DNA of 64,000 bases from Desulfofundulus kuznetsovii DSM 6115 (GCF_000214705.1 NC_015573.1:446501-510500); one strand, 5' to 3'; shown: positions 8,890 to 17,616, numbered from the stretch's first letter. Numbers and translations are program-made. The notes: generated by a model not told the origin, from the letters alone.

Positions 8890-10738
8890 TGTTTCCCTCC
8901 TTGTCATGTGCGGTTTCCGTCCTGGCGGCATTTGCCGCCGACGATTCGCCGTAGCCCCGGTCTCCCGGCGGGAGTTCGGTGATTTTAACCGGCTCATATT
9001 TCAAGAGCGGCAGTTCGGCGCCCGGCGGCCAGTAGGCCAGGGTGCGCTTGAGCCAGTTCACGTCGTCCCGGTAGGGGTAGTCTTCCCGGGCGTGGCTGCC
9101 CCGGCTCTCGGTGCGGTTTAGAGCACCGTAGGCTATGCACAGGGCCAGGCGGATCATGCCGGGCAGCCTTAATGCGGAGGCCAGTTCCGGGCTGGCATAT
9201 TTCCCGCTGGACCGCAGACCCAGCCTTAAGGAGCGCCGGTAAAGCTCCTGGAGCTTGTCCACGGCCTTTTGCAAATCGGGGCCGTTGCGGAAGATGCCCA
9301 CGTATTCCATCAGGGTGTCTTCCATCTGCTTGCGGAGCTCGTAAACATTTTCTTTGCCCAGCCGGCCGGAAATGAGATCGTTTATCCTGTTTTCCTGGCG
9401 CTTGACGTGCTCATCCACCAGCTTAAGGGGGCAATCCAGAGCGGCTCCCAGGGTGTATTCGGCCACCTTCTTGCCCACCACCATGCCGGCCACAATGGTT
9501 TCAGCCAGGGAATTGCCCCCCAGGCGGTTGAAGCCGTGCAGGTCCCAGCAGGCGGCTTCCCCCACGGCAAACAGGCCCTTTAAACCGTAGGCATGGCCGT
9601 CGATGTTGGTTCTGACTCCCCCCATGCTGTAATGCTGGGTGGGACGTACGGGAATCAGGTCTTTGGCCGGGTCGATGCCGGCAAAGTTCTTACATATGTT
9701 GGCAATTTCCCGCAAGTTGGTATAAATATGTTTCCGTCCCAGGTGGCGGATATCCAGCCACAGGTGGGGGCCCCACTTGCTTTCCACGCCGTAACCTTTG
9801 CGGATATGCTGAATCATGCGCCTGGAGACCACGTCCCGGGAAGCCAGTTCCTTTTTCTTTGGCTCGTAGTCGGGCATGAAGCGGTGCAGGTTTTTGTCCA
9901 GCAAGTACCCGCCGTCACCCCGGGCACCTTCCGTGATCAGAATCCCCACCGGCACCATCCCCGTGGGGTGAAACTGGACCGCCTCCATATTGCCCAGGGG
10001 TACCACGCCCGTTTCCAGGGCCAGGAACATGCCGCTGCCTTCATTGATCACGGCGTTGGTGGAAACCCCGTACAGCCGGCCGTAGCCGCCCGTGGCAATG
10101 ACCGTGGAGCGAGCCAGGTAGGCATGGAGCTGGCCGGTGCGCAGGCAGCGGGCCACCGCCCCGTAGCAGTTTTCGCCGTCATGAATCAGGGCGATGGCCT
10201 CCATGCGGTCGTGGACGGTGATGCCCATTTTAATAACGATGCTGTCCATGGTGTACTGCAGAGTGTGTCCCGTGCCGTCGGAGGTGTAGCAGGTGCGCCA
10301 CTTGGCCGTACCCCCGAAATCCCGGGCCGTAATCAATCCTTCGTATTCCTTTAAGTCCTCTATTTCCCGGCCGTCGGGGAGGGTTTTCCTGCCCGCCACG
10401 ACCCGATTCCAGGGCACTCCCCAGTAGGCCATCTGCCGTACGGCTATGGGGGCGGTGTTGGCAAAGAGGCGGGCCACATCCTGATCACAGCCCCAGTCGG
10501 AGCCCTTTACCGTATCTTCAAAGTGAATGTCCGGGTTGTCCCCGTAACCCATGGCGCAGTTTCCCAAAGAAGCCTGCATTCCCCCCTGGGCTGCAGTACT
10601 GTGGGAGCGCCGGGGAGGAACCAGGCTTAAGATAATCACATCCAGCCCGTGGGTTGCCGCTTCAATGGCCGTGCGTTCTCCGGCCAGGCCGGCACCGATG
10701 ACTAACACATCCGTGGTGTGGGTTTGGTAGACGCTCAT
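8882..10738 (-). CDS. frdA: Fumarate reductase / succinate dehydrogenase flavoprotein subunit
   Basis: The catalytic subunit interconverting fumarate and succinate on covalent FAD. The 618-residue protein starts at ATG 10738 behind AGGAGGT. It shows the FAD-binding Rossmann start VLVIGAGLAGERTAIEAA and the flavin-attachment segment PRRSHSTAAQGGMQASLGN. Substrate-binding regions include HPTGMVPVGILITEGARGDGG and, later, RPTQHYSMGGVRTN. Whether the complex runs as reductase or dehydrogenase cannot be decided from sequence. In sulfate reducers and syntrophs it can work in both directions with menaquinone. The order is frdC-frdA-frdB with overlapping ends. Confidence 0.94.
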   Translation of the reverse strand: MSVYQTHTTDVLVIGAGLAGERTAIEAATHGLDVIILSLVPPRRSHSTAAQGGMQASLGNCAMGYGDNPDIHFEDTVKGSDWGCDQDVARLFANTAPIAVRQMAYWGVPWNRVVAGRKTLPDGREIEDLKEYEGLITARDFGGTAKWRTCYTSDGTGHTLQYTMDSIVIKMGITVHDRMEAIALIHDGENCYGAVARCLRTGQLHAYLARSTVIATGGYGRLYGVSTNAVINEGSGMFLALETGVVPLGNMEAVQFHPTGMVPVGILITEGARGDGGYLLDKNLHRFMPDYEPKKKELASRDVVSRRMIQHIRKGYGVESKWGPHLWLDIRHLGRKHIYTNLREIANICKNFAGIDPAKDLIPVRPTQHYSMGGVRTNIDGHAYGLKGLFAVGEAACWDLHGFNRLGGNSLAETIVAGMVVGKKVAEYTLGAALDCPLKLVDEHVKRQENRINDLISGRLGKENVYELRKQMEDTLMEYVGIFRNGPDLQKAVDKLQELYRRSLRLGLRSSGKYASPELASALRLPGMIRLALCIAYGALNRTESRGSHAREDYPYRDDVNWLKRTLAYWPPGAELPLLKYEPVKITELPPGDRGYGESSAANAARTETAHDKEGNNG

Positions 10739-11373
10739 TGTGCACCTCCTAGCCGCATGAAGGCCCAAAGGGTGACAGCTCCCAGGGCCACGATGATTAC
10801 CGTGATGGTTTTCAGTACCACTCCAATGGTATGCCTGTTAATCCAGCCCCATTTCACAAACTGGCGGTAAAGTCCAAAACCGGCGTGGTATTCGCCCACC
10901 AGGAGCAGGACGATATAAAACCAGAGAAAGGATTGTATCCGCTCGGCACTGGTAACAGCCCGGATGGGCCAGCCGGCCAGGACCATCCAGACGTGAATGC
11001 CGGCCAGAACCAGAATGGCCATGCCGGTGATGGTTTGGAAAACCCATATCCAGGTGTCGGTGTGGCCCAGCATTTTGCTGTGGCGCAGGATAATGCGCTG
11101 CTCATGCCATTTGTTGGGGATTCGTCTGCCGGCTGTCAAGATATGCACCAGGGCCACCACGATAATAAAAGGAATGCCGATGTAAGAGAGGTAATACTCG
11201 TCCAAAAAGATTGACAACCGGTCAAAGGTCCTGCCGCCGAGCAATATGGCGGCCACAAATAGCATGTGGGTCCACAGGAACCCAACCAGTAAAAGACCGC
11301 TGACCAGTTCGGCCAGATCCACCAGGAGATCGGCCCGGGGATTGCGGGTGAGCAGCTTTTCTTGCGTGGTCAT
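10735..11373 (-). CDS. frdC: Fumarate reductase / succinate dehydrogenase cytochrome b subunit
   Basis: A 212-residue membrane anchor with about five hydrophobic helices and several membrane-embedded histidines (for example in FLWTHMLF, ALVHILTAG, GIHVWMVLAG and GEYHAGFG) suited to binding two b hemes. This is the single-subunit, diheme (type B) arrangement also known from Wolinella and Bacillus. It would exchange electrons with menaquinone and could use the proton-motive force when oxidising succinate. The start is ATG 11373 behind AAAGGAGAG, and its stop overlaps the frdA start by four bases. First gene of the frdCAB operon. Confidence 0.9.
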   Translation of the reverse strand: MTTQEKLLTRNPRADLLVDLAELVSGLLLVGFLWTHMLFVAAILLGGRTFDRLSIFLDEYYLSYIGIPFIIVVALVHILTAGRRIPNKWHEQRIILRHSKMLGHTDTWIWVFQTITGMAILVLAGIHVWMVLAGWPIRAVTSAERIQSFLWFYIVLLLVGEYHAGFGLYRQFVKWGWINRHTIGVVLKTITVIIVALGAVTLWAFMRLGGAQ

Positions 11374-11764
11374 GGGACTCTCCTTTCTTTGGTGGTATAG
11401 GATCGTTTAACTTTTTGCCGCGGCAACGGAATATTTTTCGCAATTTTCGTGCCAAATTTTTAGCCCGTTATCTTTTGGGGCTAAAGGAGGCTTATGCGAA
11501 CAAGACGTGGAAAAACTTGACCTTTCAGGTATAATTGGTGCTTATAATTTTTATAAGCAGTGATAGCTTCTAAAAATTATAATTTTAGTCTTTAGAAAAA
11601 CCATTCTTTTTGCGAACGTATCCTAAACAATTTTCCTAACAAGAAAGAGCCATTGAGTAAGAAAATGGCATAGCTTTCGGGTTTATGCGCAGTATGAGGG
11701 GAAGATCTTTAGCAAATAATAAGCGCACACAGCTTAGACATGCCGCAGGAAAGAGGTGAAACAG
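11374..11764. promoter_or_regulatory. Divergent control region between frdC and the RRM gene
   Basis: A 390-base AT-rich gap. It contains a 12-base palindrome TTGCCGCGGCAA (11415-11426) close to frdC and a TTTAGCCC/GGGCTAAA hairpin at about 11459-11486. Next comes AAAGGAGG followed by an eight-codon frame starting ATG at 11494. Then TTGACC (11517-11522) precedes two TATAAT boxes (11530 and 11543), the second inside a perfect TTATAA-TTT-TTATAA inverted repeat. The spacing from TTGACC to either box (7 or 20 bases) is not ideal. If transcription starts near 11555, the RRM messenger has an unusually long, about 200-base leader. Confidence 0.4.
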
Positions 11765-12022
11765 GTGGTTCGCACCCTTTATGTGGGTAATTTGCCCTGG
11801 GCTACCAGGGCTGAGGATTTAGAAGAGGCTTTCTCCCGTTATGGAGAAATCATCAGCGCCCGGGTGATAACCGACCGCCAGACCGGGCGGTCGAGGGGAT
11901 TTGGCTTTGTTGAGGTGGCCGATAAAGATGCCGATGCCATTATTGCCGCCTTGAACGGGACCGAATTCAACGGCCGGGTAATCACGGTTAATGAAGCCAG
12001 GCCCAGGGAAGAGCGTGCTTAA
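11765..12022 (+). CDS. Small RNA-binding protein with one RRM domain
   Basis: An 85-residue protein made almost entirely of one RNA recognition motif. RNP2 is LYVGNLPW near the start and RNP1 is RGFGFVEV in the middle. Such proteins in bacteria bind single-stranded RNA and in cyanobacteria are cold-induced; the target here is unknown. I prefer the GTG at 11765 because AGAGGTG lies six bases upstream and the family normally begins a few residues before RNP2; GTG 11756 is the alternative. A strong terminator follows. Confidence 0.9.
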   Translation: MVRTLYVGNLPWATRAEDLEEAFSRYGEIISARVITDRQTGRSRGFGFVEVADKDADAIIAALNGTEFNGRVITVNEARPREERA

Positions 12023-12028
12023 AAGGAA

Positions 12029-12066
12029 AAAACCTCCAGATCCTCCGGACCGGGAGGTTTTCTTTT
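12029..12066 (+). terminator. Terminator after the RRM gene
   Basis: AAACCTCC pairs with GGGAGGTTT and leads into TTCTTTTT. Placed directly after the stop codon. Confidence 0.8.
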
Positions 12067-12134
12067 TACCGGCAGGAACTTTCCTCTCGAGGGCGAATAT
12101 AATATACCCTAAAACTGTTAAGGAGGCATGCCTT

Positions 12135-12491
12135 TTGACCATTGATCCGCAGGCGCTGGTTAAGGTTGTCGTTGAGGCGGCGGAAGATAAAAAGGCCTAT
12201 GATATCACCGTACTGGATATCAGCAGGATATCCATCATCGCCGATTATTTTGTGATCTTGAGCGGCCGCTCAACCACCCATGTCCGGGCCGTTGCCGAGG
12301 AAATTATCAAAGTGGTGGATGAAAAGGCCGGACTCGTTCCCCGGCAGGAAGGGATGCGGGAGGGGCGCTGGGTGCTGCTGGACTACGGCGACGTGGTGGT
12401 TCACGTCTTCCAGGAGTCTGAACGGCAATTTTATAACCTGGAACGTCTGTGGGGAGATGCCCGGGTGGTGGGTATGCCCGTAAACCTATAA
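12135..12491 (+). CDS. rsfS: Ribosomal silencing factor RsfS
   Basis: RsfS binds ribosomal protein L14 and blocks joining of the subunits when nutrients are short. The protein has 118 residues from a TTG start at 12135, eight bases after AGGAGG; the frame itself is open from 11991. Family features are AYDITVLDIS at the start of the conserved region, DYFVILSGRSTTHVRAVAEEI, and the C-terminal WVLLDYGDVVVHVF ... FYNLERLWGDA. Its usual partner nadD is 4 kb upstream. Confidence 0.93.
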   Translation: MTIDPQALVKVVVEAAEDKKAYDITVLDISRISIIADYFVILSGRSTTHVRAVAEEIIKVVDEKAGLVPRQEGMREGRWVLLDYGDVVVHVFQESERQFYNLERLWGDARVVGMPVNL

Positions 12492-12510
12492 AATTTTTGC
12501 AACCAGGCTG

Positions 12511-12539
12511 TTGACAAACGGGCGGGTATGTCGTACAAT
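12511..12539 (+). promoter_or_regulatory. Promoter of the T-box leader
   Basis: TTGACA (12511-12516), exactly 17 bases, then TACAAT (12534-12539). This near-consensus vegetative promoter would start transcription at about 12546, directly at the T-box RNA. Confidence 0.85.
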
Positions 12540-12545
12540 TGTAGG

Positions 12546-12870
12546 TGTCCGTTAATAAGGACAAATGACGGTGATGGGGAGCAGTAAGCAGCAGCGGTAT
12601 CTGCAGAGAGCCGCCGGCAGGTGCGAGGCGGTGAACCGGGTTGCTGAACTCGCCCCGGAGTTGCCCGGGGGAAAGCTGAAGTACTCCGGGCCGGCGTGTG
12701 GCCGTTAAAGCACATCGAGAGGGTAAGTATGGGGCTGTGGCGCAGAGGGAGCGCGCTTCCTTGGCATGGAAGAGGCCGCGGGTTCGATTCCCGCCAGCTC
12801 CACCATTTACCAAGTAGGGTGGTACCGCGGGATTAACCTCCCGTCCCTAGAGGGGCGGGAGGTTTTCGTT
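12546..12870 (+). promoter_or_regulatory. Leucine-type T-box leader interrupted by a tRNA gene
   Basis: A T-box senses uncharged tRNA and allows read-through when charging is low. Stem I is recognisable: AGCAGTAAGC (loop-E side of the specifier loop), AGAGAG, the distal GGTGCGA loop closed by GCCGCC/GGCGGT, and GAACTC. Folding places GGGG (12576-12579) against CCCC (12653-12656) and CAGC against GCTG. The codon in the specifier loop is then CUC (12649-12651, Leu), followed by the expected purine. The CCGTTA element is at about 12702. The antiterminator AGGGTGGTACCGCGG starts near 12816. The terminator CCTCCCGTCCC/GGGGCGGGAGG with a T-tract ends near 12866. Uniquely, a complete tRNA-Ala gene (12731-12805) lies between the sensor and expression domains. 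Controlled gene: the acyl-CoA ligase at 12975. Confidence 0.9.
12731..12805 (+). tRNA. tRNA-Ala (anticodon GGC) inside the T-box leader
   Basis: Full cloverleaf of 75 bases. The acceptor stem GGGGCTG/CAGCTCC includes the G3-U70 pair, the main alanine identity element. The D arm is GCGC/GCGC and the anticodon stem CTTCC/GGAAG has loop TTGGCAT (anticodon GGC). The variable loop has five bases, the T arm is GCGGG-TTCGATT-CCCGC, the discriminator is A, and CCA is encoded. All stems pair without mismatch, so it looks functional rather than relic. It has no promoter of its own between the T-box promoter and its 5' end. It must therefore be cut from the leader by RNase P and a 3' nuclease, or remain as part of the leader. 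Confidence 0.93.
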
Positions 12871-12974
12871 TTATATGCTCCCCGGGAAGTCGGTGGGGGA
12901 GTGCTATGAGTATATTCTTGTCTCTTTGCTATATTAACGTTTTAAAGTTTTAATATATCAAGGAGGTCGGTGGG

Positions 12975-14639
12975 ATGGACCGGTTTGACCAGATCACTAT
13001 TGGTGACCTGCTCGACAGGACGGCTGCCCTGTATCCAGATAACGAGGCCCTGGTTTATACCGACCGTGGTTTGCGCTATACATACCACCAATTTCGGGAA
13101 CTGTGTAACCTGGCGGCCAGGGGATTGATGGCCCTGGGCATAAAACGGGGTGAGCACATTGCCCTGTGGGCCACCAACGTACCCCAGTGGGTCGTCCTCC
13201 AGTTCGCGTCGGCCAAGATCGGCGCCGTGTTGGTTACGGTAAACACCAATTATAAAGTGCGCGAACTGGAGTACCTGTTGCGGCAGTCCGATGCCACCAC
13301 CCTCTTACTCATCAACGGAACAAAGGAATCCAATTACGTAGAAATGCTCCACGAGCTCTGCCCGGAACTTAACCACTGCCTGCCCGGGCGGCTGAATGCC
13401 AAAAAATTCCCTATGCTGCGCAGTGTGGTTTTTATCGGCGACGAGGAGCACCCGGGGATGTACACCTGGGAACAGGTGCTGGGGATGGCTGAGGCCATTT
13501 CCGAACAGGAGCTGGCAGCCCGCCAGGCCTCCCTTGATCCCGATGACGTGATTAACATGCAGTATACCTCCGGGACCACCGGCTTCCCCAAGGGGGTCAT
13601 GCTGACCCATAGAAATTTAGTCATGAACGCAAAAAGTGTAGCCGAGTGCCTGAATTTCGGCCCCCGGGACCGCCTGTGCATCCCGGTGCCCTTCTTCCAC
13701 TGTTTTGGCTGTGTGCTGGGGACTTTAACCTGTGTGGTCTCGGGAGCCACCATGGTGCCCCTGGAGTCCTTCAATCCGGTGCGGGTTCTGGAAACAGTGG
13801 AGAAGGAAAGGTGCACCGCCCTGCACGGCGTGCCCACCATGTTCATCACCGAGCTGGAGGTGCTGGAAAAACAACCCTTTGACACGTCTTCCCTGCGCAC
13901 CGGCATCATGGCCGGGGCTCCCTGCCCCATTGAAGTGATGAAAGCGGTGGTAGACCGCATGGGGATGAAGGAAATAGTCATTACCTACGGCCAGACCGAA
14001 GCCTCCCCGGGAATTACCATGACCAGGACCGACGACCCCCTGGAGATCAGGGTATCCACCGTGGGCCGGGCCTTGCCGGGCGTGGAGGTGAAGGTGGTGG
14101 ACCCGGCCACCGGGGAAGAAGTACCCCGGGGGTACCAGGGCGAGATTTGCGCCCGGGGATACAACGTCATGAAGGGTTACTATAAAATGCCGGAGGCTAC
14201 GGCCAGCACCATCGACCGGGAAGGCTGGCTGCACACCGGCGACCTGGGGATTATGGATGAACAGGGCTACGTCCGTATTACGGGACGGATCAAGGATATG
14301 ATCATTCGGGGCGGTGAGAACATCTACCCCCGGGAGATTGAGGAATTCCTGCATACCCACCCCAAGATCAAGGATGTGCAGGTGGTGGGGGTGCCCAGCA
14401 GCAAGTACGGCGAAGAGGTAATGGCCTTCATACAATTGAAGGAAGGCTGTACGGCCACGGCTGAGGAAATCAGGGAGTTTTGTAACGGCAAGATTGCCCG
14501 GTATAAAATACCGCAATATATCCAGTTTGTATCGAGCTACCCCACCACGGCCAACGGCAAGGTGCAAAAGTTCAAGCTGCGCGAGCAGGCCATCCGTGAG
14601 TTGAATTTGTTCCAGGCGGCCCGGGTAGAAACAGCCTGA
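12975..14639 (+). CDS. AMP-forming acyl-CoA synthetase (fatty-acid CoA ligase family)
   Basis: Activates a carboxylic acid with ATP and CoA via an acyl-adenylate. The protein has 554 residues from ATG 12975, eight bases after AGGAGG. Adenylation motifs are intact: the P-loop [16 protein letters not shown] (about residues 196-211), [10 protein letters not shown], the GWLHTGDLG motif, and [21 protein letters not shown] with the hinge. The catalytic lysine lies in [10 protein letters not shown] near the C-terminus. The sequence resembles medium- or branched-chain acyl-CoA ligases; the exact acid is unknown. It is the first gene behind the leucine T-box, which suggests a tie to leucine or branched-chain acid metabolism, but this is inference. 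A strong terminator separates it from leuS. Confidence 0.93.
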   Translation: MDRFDQITIGDLLDRTAALYPDNEALVYTDRGLRYTYHQFRELCNLAARGLMALGIKRGEHIALWATNVPQWVVLQFASAKIGAVLVTVNTNYKVRELEYLLRQSDATTLLLINGTKESNYVEMLHELCPELNHCLPGRLNAKKFPMLRSVVFIGDEEHPGMYTWEQVLGMAEAISEQELAARQASLDPDDVINMQYTSGTTGFPKGVMLTHRNLVMNAKSVAECLNFGPRDRLCIPVPFFHCFGCVLGTLTCVVSGATMVPLESFNPVRVLETVEKERCTALHGVPTMFITELEVLEKQPFDTSSLRTGIMAGAPCPIEVMKAVVDRMGMKEIVITYGQTEASPGITMTRTDDPLEIRVSTVGRALPGVEVKVVDPATGEEVPRGYQGEICARGYNVMKGYYKMPEATASTIDREGWLHTGDLGIMDEQGYVRITGRIKDMIIRGGENIYPREIEEFLHTHPKIKDVQVVGVPSSKYGEEVMAFIQLKEGCTATAEEIREFCNGKIARYKIPQYIQFVSSYPTTANGKVQKFKLREQAIRELNLFQAARVETA

Positions 14640-14655
14640 AGTTGCCTGTTGCCCC

Positions 14656-14698
14656 CGGGGTGGTGAAGACATCTGTTTGTCCACCACCCCGTTTTCTC
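14656..14698 (+). terminator. Terminator between the acyl-CoA ligase and leuS
   Basis: CGGGGTGGTG pairs with CACCACCCCG, followed by TTTTCTCTTTT. The stem is long and GC-rich, so most T-box transcripts should stop here. Confidence 0.85.
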
Positions 14699-14720
14699 TT
14701 TTCCCCGCGGTTGCCGGTTC

Positions 14721-14750
14721 TTGTCTTAAGTGCAATATTTATGATAAAAT
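14721..14750 (+). promoter_or_regulatory. Possible leuS promoter
   Basis: TTGTCT (14721-14726), 18 bases, then TAAAAT (14745-14750), about 70 bases before the leuS GTG. It would make leuS independent of the upstream T-box. Confidence 0.4.
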
Positions 14751-14820
14751 GACACTTATGATGAAATGCCGTCGAAACAAGGGACAGCAGTTTACGGTAT
14801 ACGGCAAGGGGGATGCTTTG

Positions 14821-17304
14821 GTGAACGAACGCTACGACTTCAAGGAAATTGAAGCGAAGTGGCAGGCCCGCTGGGCCGCAGAAAATTTATATAAGACCCC
14901 GGATTTCTCAGACCGTCCAAAATACTATTGCCTGGAGATGTTTCCCTACCCTTCGGGCAAGCTGCACATGGGCCACGTAAGGAACTACTCCATTGGCGAT
15001 GTGGTGGCCCGCTTTAAAACCATGCAGGGTTACCACGTCCTGCACCCCATGGGGTGGGACGCCTTCGGCCTGCCGGCGGAAAACGCGGCCATCAAGCACG
15101 GCAACATCCATCCCGCCGACTGGACCATGGATAACATCAGGACCATGCGTGCCCAGCTCAAGCAGCTGGGTATCAGCTACGACTGGGACCGGGAAGTGGC
15201 CACCTGCCATCCCGGCTACTACAAGTGGACCCAGTGGCTGTTCCTGCAGCTCTACCACAAAGGGCTGGCCTATAAGAAAAAGGCGGCGGTCAACTGGTGC
15301 CCCTCCTGCGCCACGGTGCTGGCCAACGAGCAGGTCAAGGAGGGTGCCTGCGAGCGCTGCAAGACTCCCGTGGAAAAACGGGAACTGGAACAGTGGTTCT
15401 TTAAAATTACCGCCTACGCCGAGCGCCTGCTCAAGGATCTGGAGTTGCTGAAGGGCTGGCCGGAGAAGGTTAAAATCATGCAGGAAAACTGGATCGGCCG
15501 CAGCGAGGGGGCGGAAATCCGCTTTAAAGTGGCCGGTATGGATGAGGAGATTGTGGTCTTTACCACCCGCCCCGACACGGTGTTCGGGGTGACCTACATG
15601 GTGCTGGCTCCGGAACATCCCCTGGTGGAGAAGCTCGTTGAAGGCAAACCCCAGGCCGGAGCGGTGCGGGACTTCGTGCGGCGGGTGCGCAATTTAAACG
15701 AGATTGCCCGCACGGCCACCGACGTGGAAAAGGAAGGGCTGTTCACCGGGGCCTACTGCATCAACCCCTTGAACGGTGAACGGGTGCCCATACTGGTGGC
15801 CAATTACGTCCTGCTGGAGTATGGTACCGGGGCGGTCATGGGCGTACCGGCCCACGACCAGCGGGACTTTGAATTTGCCCGCAAGTACAACCTGCCCATC
15901 CGGGTGGTCATCCAGCCGCCCGGGGAGGAACTGGACCCACAGACCATGACGGAAGCTTATGCCGGCGACGGGGTGATGGTAAACTCCGGCCAGTTCAACG
16001 GCCTGCCCAAAGACGAGGGGATCCGGGCGGTAATCGCCTACCTGGAGGAAAAGGGCCTGGGCCGGGGCCAGGTGAACTACCGCCTGCGGGACTGGCTGAT
16101 ATCCCGGCAGCGTTACTGGGGCGCCCCCATTCCGATTATATATTGCGATAAGTGCGGCATCGTCCCAGTGCCGGAGAAGGACCTGCCGGTGCTCTTACCC
16201 CGGGACGTGGAGTTTAAACCCACCGGGCAGTCGCCCCTGGCCGACTGTCCGGAGTTCGTCAACACCACCTGCCCCCGGTGCGGCGGGCCGGCCCGGCGGG
16301 AAACGGATACCATGGACACCTTCATGTGTTCCTCCTGGTACTACTACCGCTACACCAGTCCCCGGGACGACAGGCAGCCCTGGGACCGGGCCAGGGTGGA
16401 TTACTGGCTGCCCGTGGACCAGTACATTGGCGGCGTGGAACACGCCATTTTGCACCTGCTGTATTCCCGCTTCTTCACCAAGGTGCTCTACGACCTGGGG
16501 CTGGTGGGCATCCAGGAACCCTTCACCAACTTGTTAACCCAGGGCATGGTGCTGAAAGACGGCGCCAAGATGTCCAAGTCCAGGGGGAACGTGGTCAGCC
16601 CGGAGGAGATTGTGGCCAAATACGGGGCCGATACCGCCCGGCTTTTCATCCTCTTTGCCGCACCCCCCGAGCGGGATCTGGAATGGAGCGACCAGGGGGT
16701 GGAGGGCTGCTACCGGTTCCTCAACCGGGTCTGGCGCCTGGTCGCCTCCGTGGCCGGCAGGCTGCTGGAAGCACCGCCAAAACCGGCAGGCAAGCTGGTG
16801 GGGGTCAACCGGCAAATGCACCGCCTGACCCACCTGACCATTAAAAAGGTGACCGAGGATATCGGCAACCGGTTTAACTTCAACACCGCCGTCAGCGCCA
16901 TCATGGAGCTGGTGAACGCCCTGTACCAGTACAAAGAGGTGCCGGAAACCGACCGGGACCCGGCGGTTTTGCGGGAAGGGATCGAGCACCTGCTCATTCT
17001 GCTGGCTCCCTTTGCCCCTCATATAACCGAGGAGCTGTGGGAGGCCACCGGCCACCGGGAGAGCATCCACAGGCAGCCCTGGCCCGCCTATGACCCCGAG
17101 GCCATTGTGGAAGACGAGATTACCATTGTGGTGCAGATCAACGGCCGGGTGCGGGAGCGGGTGCTGGTGCCGGCGGACATCACCCCGGAACAAATGAAAG
17201 AGGTGGTCCTGGCCCAGCCCCGGGTGCAGAAACTGGTGGAGGGAAAGCAAATAGTGAAGGTCATCCCCGTACCGGGGAAACTGGTGAACATCGTGGTGAA
17301 GTAA
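14821..17304 (+). CDS. leuS: Leucyl-tRNA synthetase
   Basis: Class I synthetase that charges tRNA-Leu. From GTG 14821 (AAGGGGG site) the protein has 827 residues, normal for bacteria. The ATP-binding HMGH is at 49-52 within [17 protein letters not shown], and KMSKS is at 583-587. A zinc-knuckle-like CPSCATVL ... CERC segment lies in the first third, and the CP1 editing domain contains [19 protein letters not shown] and [10 protein letters not shown]. Anticodon-binding and C-terminal domains complete it. The frame extends upstream to 14677, but that part overlaps the terminator and is not family-like. No T-box lies directly before it; the leucine T-box is one gene upstream. Confidence 0.97.
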   Translation: MNERYDFKEIEAKWQARWAAENLYKTPDFSDRPKYYCLEMFPYPSGKLHMGHVRNYSIGDVVARFKTMQGYHVLHPMGWDAFGLPAENAAIKHGNIHPADWTMDNIRTMRAQLKQLGISYDWDREVATCHPGYYKWTQWLFLQLYHKGLAYKKKAAVNWCPSCATVLANEQVKEGACERCKTPVEKRELEQWFFKITAYAERLLKDLELLKGWPEKVKIMQENWIGRSEGAEIRFKVAGMDEEIVVFTTRPDTVFGVTYMVLAPEHPLVEKLVEGKPQAGAVRDFVRRVRNLNEIARTATDVEKEGLFTGAYCINPLNGERVPILVANYVLLEYGTGAVMGVPAHDQRDFEFARKYNLPIRVVIQPPGEELDPQTMTEAYAGDGVMVNSGQFNGLPKDEGIRAVIAYLEEKGLGRGQVNYRLRDWLISRQRYWGAPIPIIYCDKCGIVPVPEKDLPVLLPRDVEFKPTGQSPLADCPEFVNTTCPRCGGPARRETDTMDTFMCSSWYYYRYTSPRDDRQPWDRARVDYWLPVDQYIGGVEHAILHLLYSRFFTKVLYDLGLVGIQEPFTNLLTQGMVLKDGAKMSKSRGNVVSPEEIVAKYGADTARLFILFAAPPERDLEWSDQGVEGCYRFLNRVWRLVASVAGRLLEAPPKPAGKLVGVNRQMHRLTHLTIKKVTEDIGNRFNFNTAVSAIMELVNALYQYKEVPETDRDPAVLREGIEHLLILLAPFAPHITEELWEATGHRESIHRQPWPAYDPEAIVEDEITIVVQINGRVRERVLVPADITPEQMKEVVLAQPRVQKLVEGKQIVKVIPVPGKLVNIVVK

Positions 17305-17306
17305 CT

Positions 17307-17346
17307 AAAGAGGGCCGCTGGCATTTCGCCGGCGGTCTTTCTTGCT
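17307..17346 (+). terminator. Terminator after leuS
   Basis: AAAGAGGGCCGCTGGC pairs with GCCGGCGGTCTTT, followed by CTTGCTTTT. Confidence 0.75.
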
Positions 17347-17563
17347 TTTATGGTGGAAAGTGCCAGGTTATGCAAATTGATGGGGTATTTTTCATTTTTC
17401 TGGCAGGACTGTACGGGCATATGTCGAATAACAGGGATAAATCCTGGAAACATAAACCAGGTATGAAGGTGGGTATGGTAAAAGATTACCATTTAAATTA
17501 GTAGGCTGCAGCTCTGGTTGTACCGGCCGTTTCGGAGTAGGGTGGAAGATAGAACCATGCATT

Positions 17564-17616
17564 CAACACCCAGGTTAAGTTAACACTCAGAAAACTGAGT
17601 GTTACGATGGGTGTTG
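17564..17616. promoter_or_regulatory. Nested inverted repeat upstream of the CARF-HTH gene
   Basis: An outer perfect repeat CAACACCCA (17564-17572) / TGGGTGTTG (17608-17616) encloses an inner perfect repeat TAACACTCAG (17581-17590) / CTGAGTGTTA (17595-17604) with a four-base AAAA loop. The inner hairpin lacks a T-tract, so it is a weak terminator candidate. Its location 80 bases before a predicted DNA-binding CARF protein makes a regulator operator plausible. The remainder of 17347-17697 holds no gene I can support. Confidence 0.45.

Noticed and set aside
12652-12654. GCC (alanine codon) as T-box specifier, which would match the embedded tRNA-Ala(GGC)
   Set aside because: Tempting because it would make the switch self-sensing, but its last two bases are needed for the GGGG/CCCC helix below the specifier loop. 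The codon directly after GAA in the loop is CUC.
12307-12813. 168-codon minus-strand frame across rsfS, the T-box and tRNA
   Set aside because: Crosses an obvious tRNA and riboswitch; its translation resembles the spurious proteins often annotated over tRNA genes.
14677-14820. Longer LeuRS N-terminus
   Set aside because: Would begin within the preceding terminator and precede the predicted promoter; the family starts near [10 protein letters not shown].
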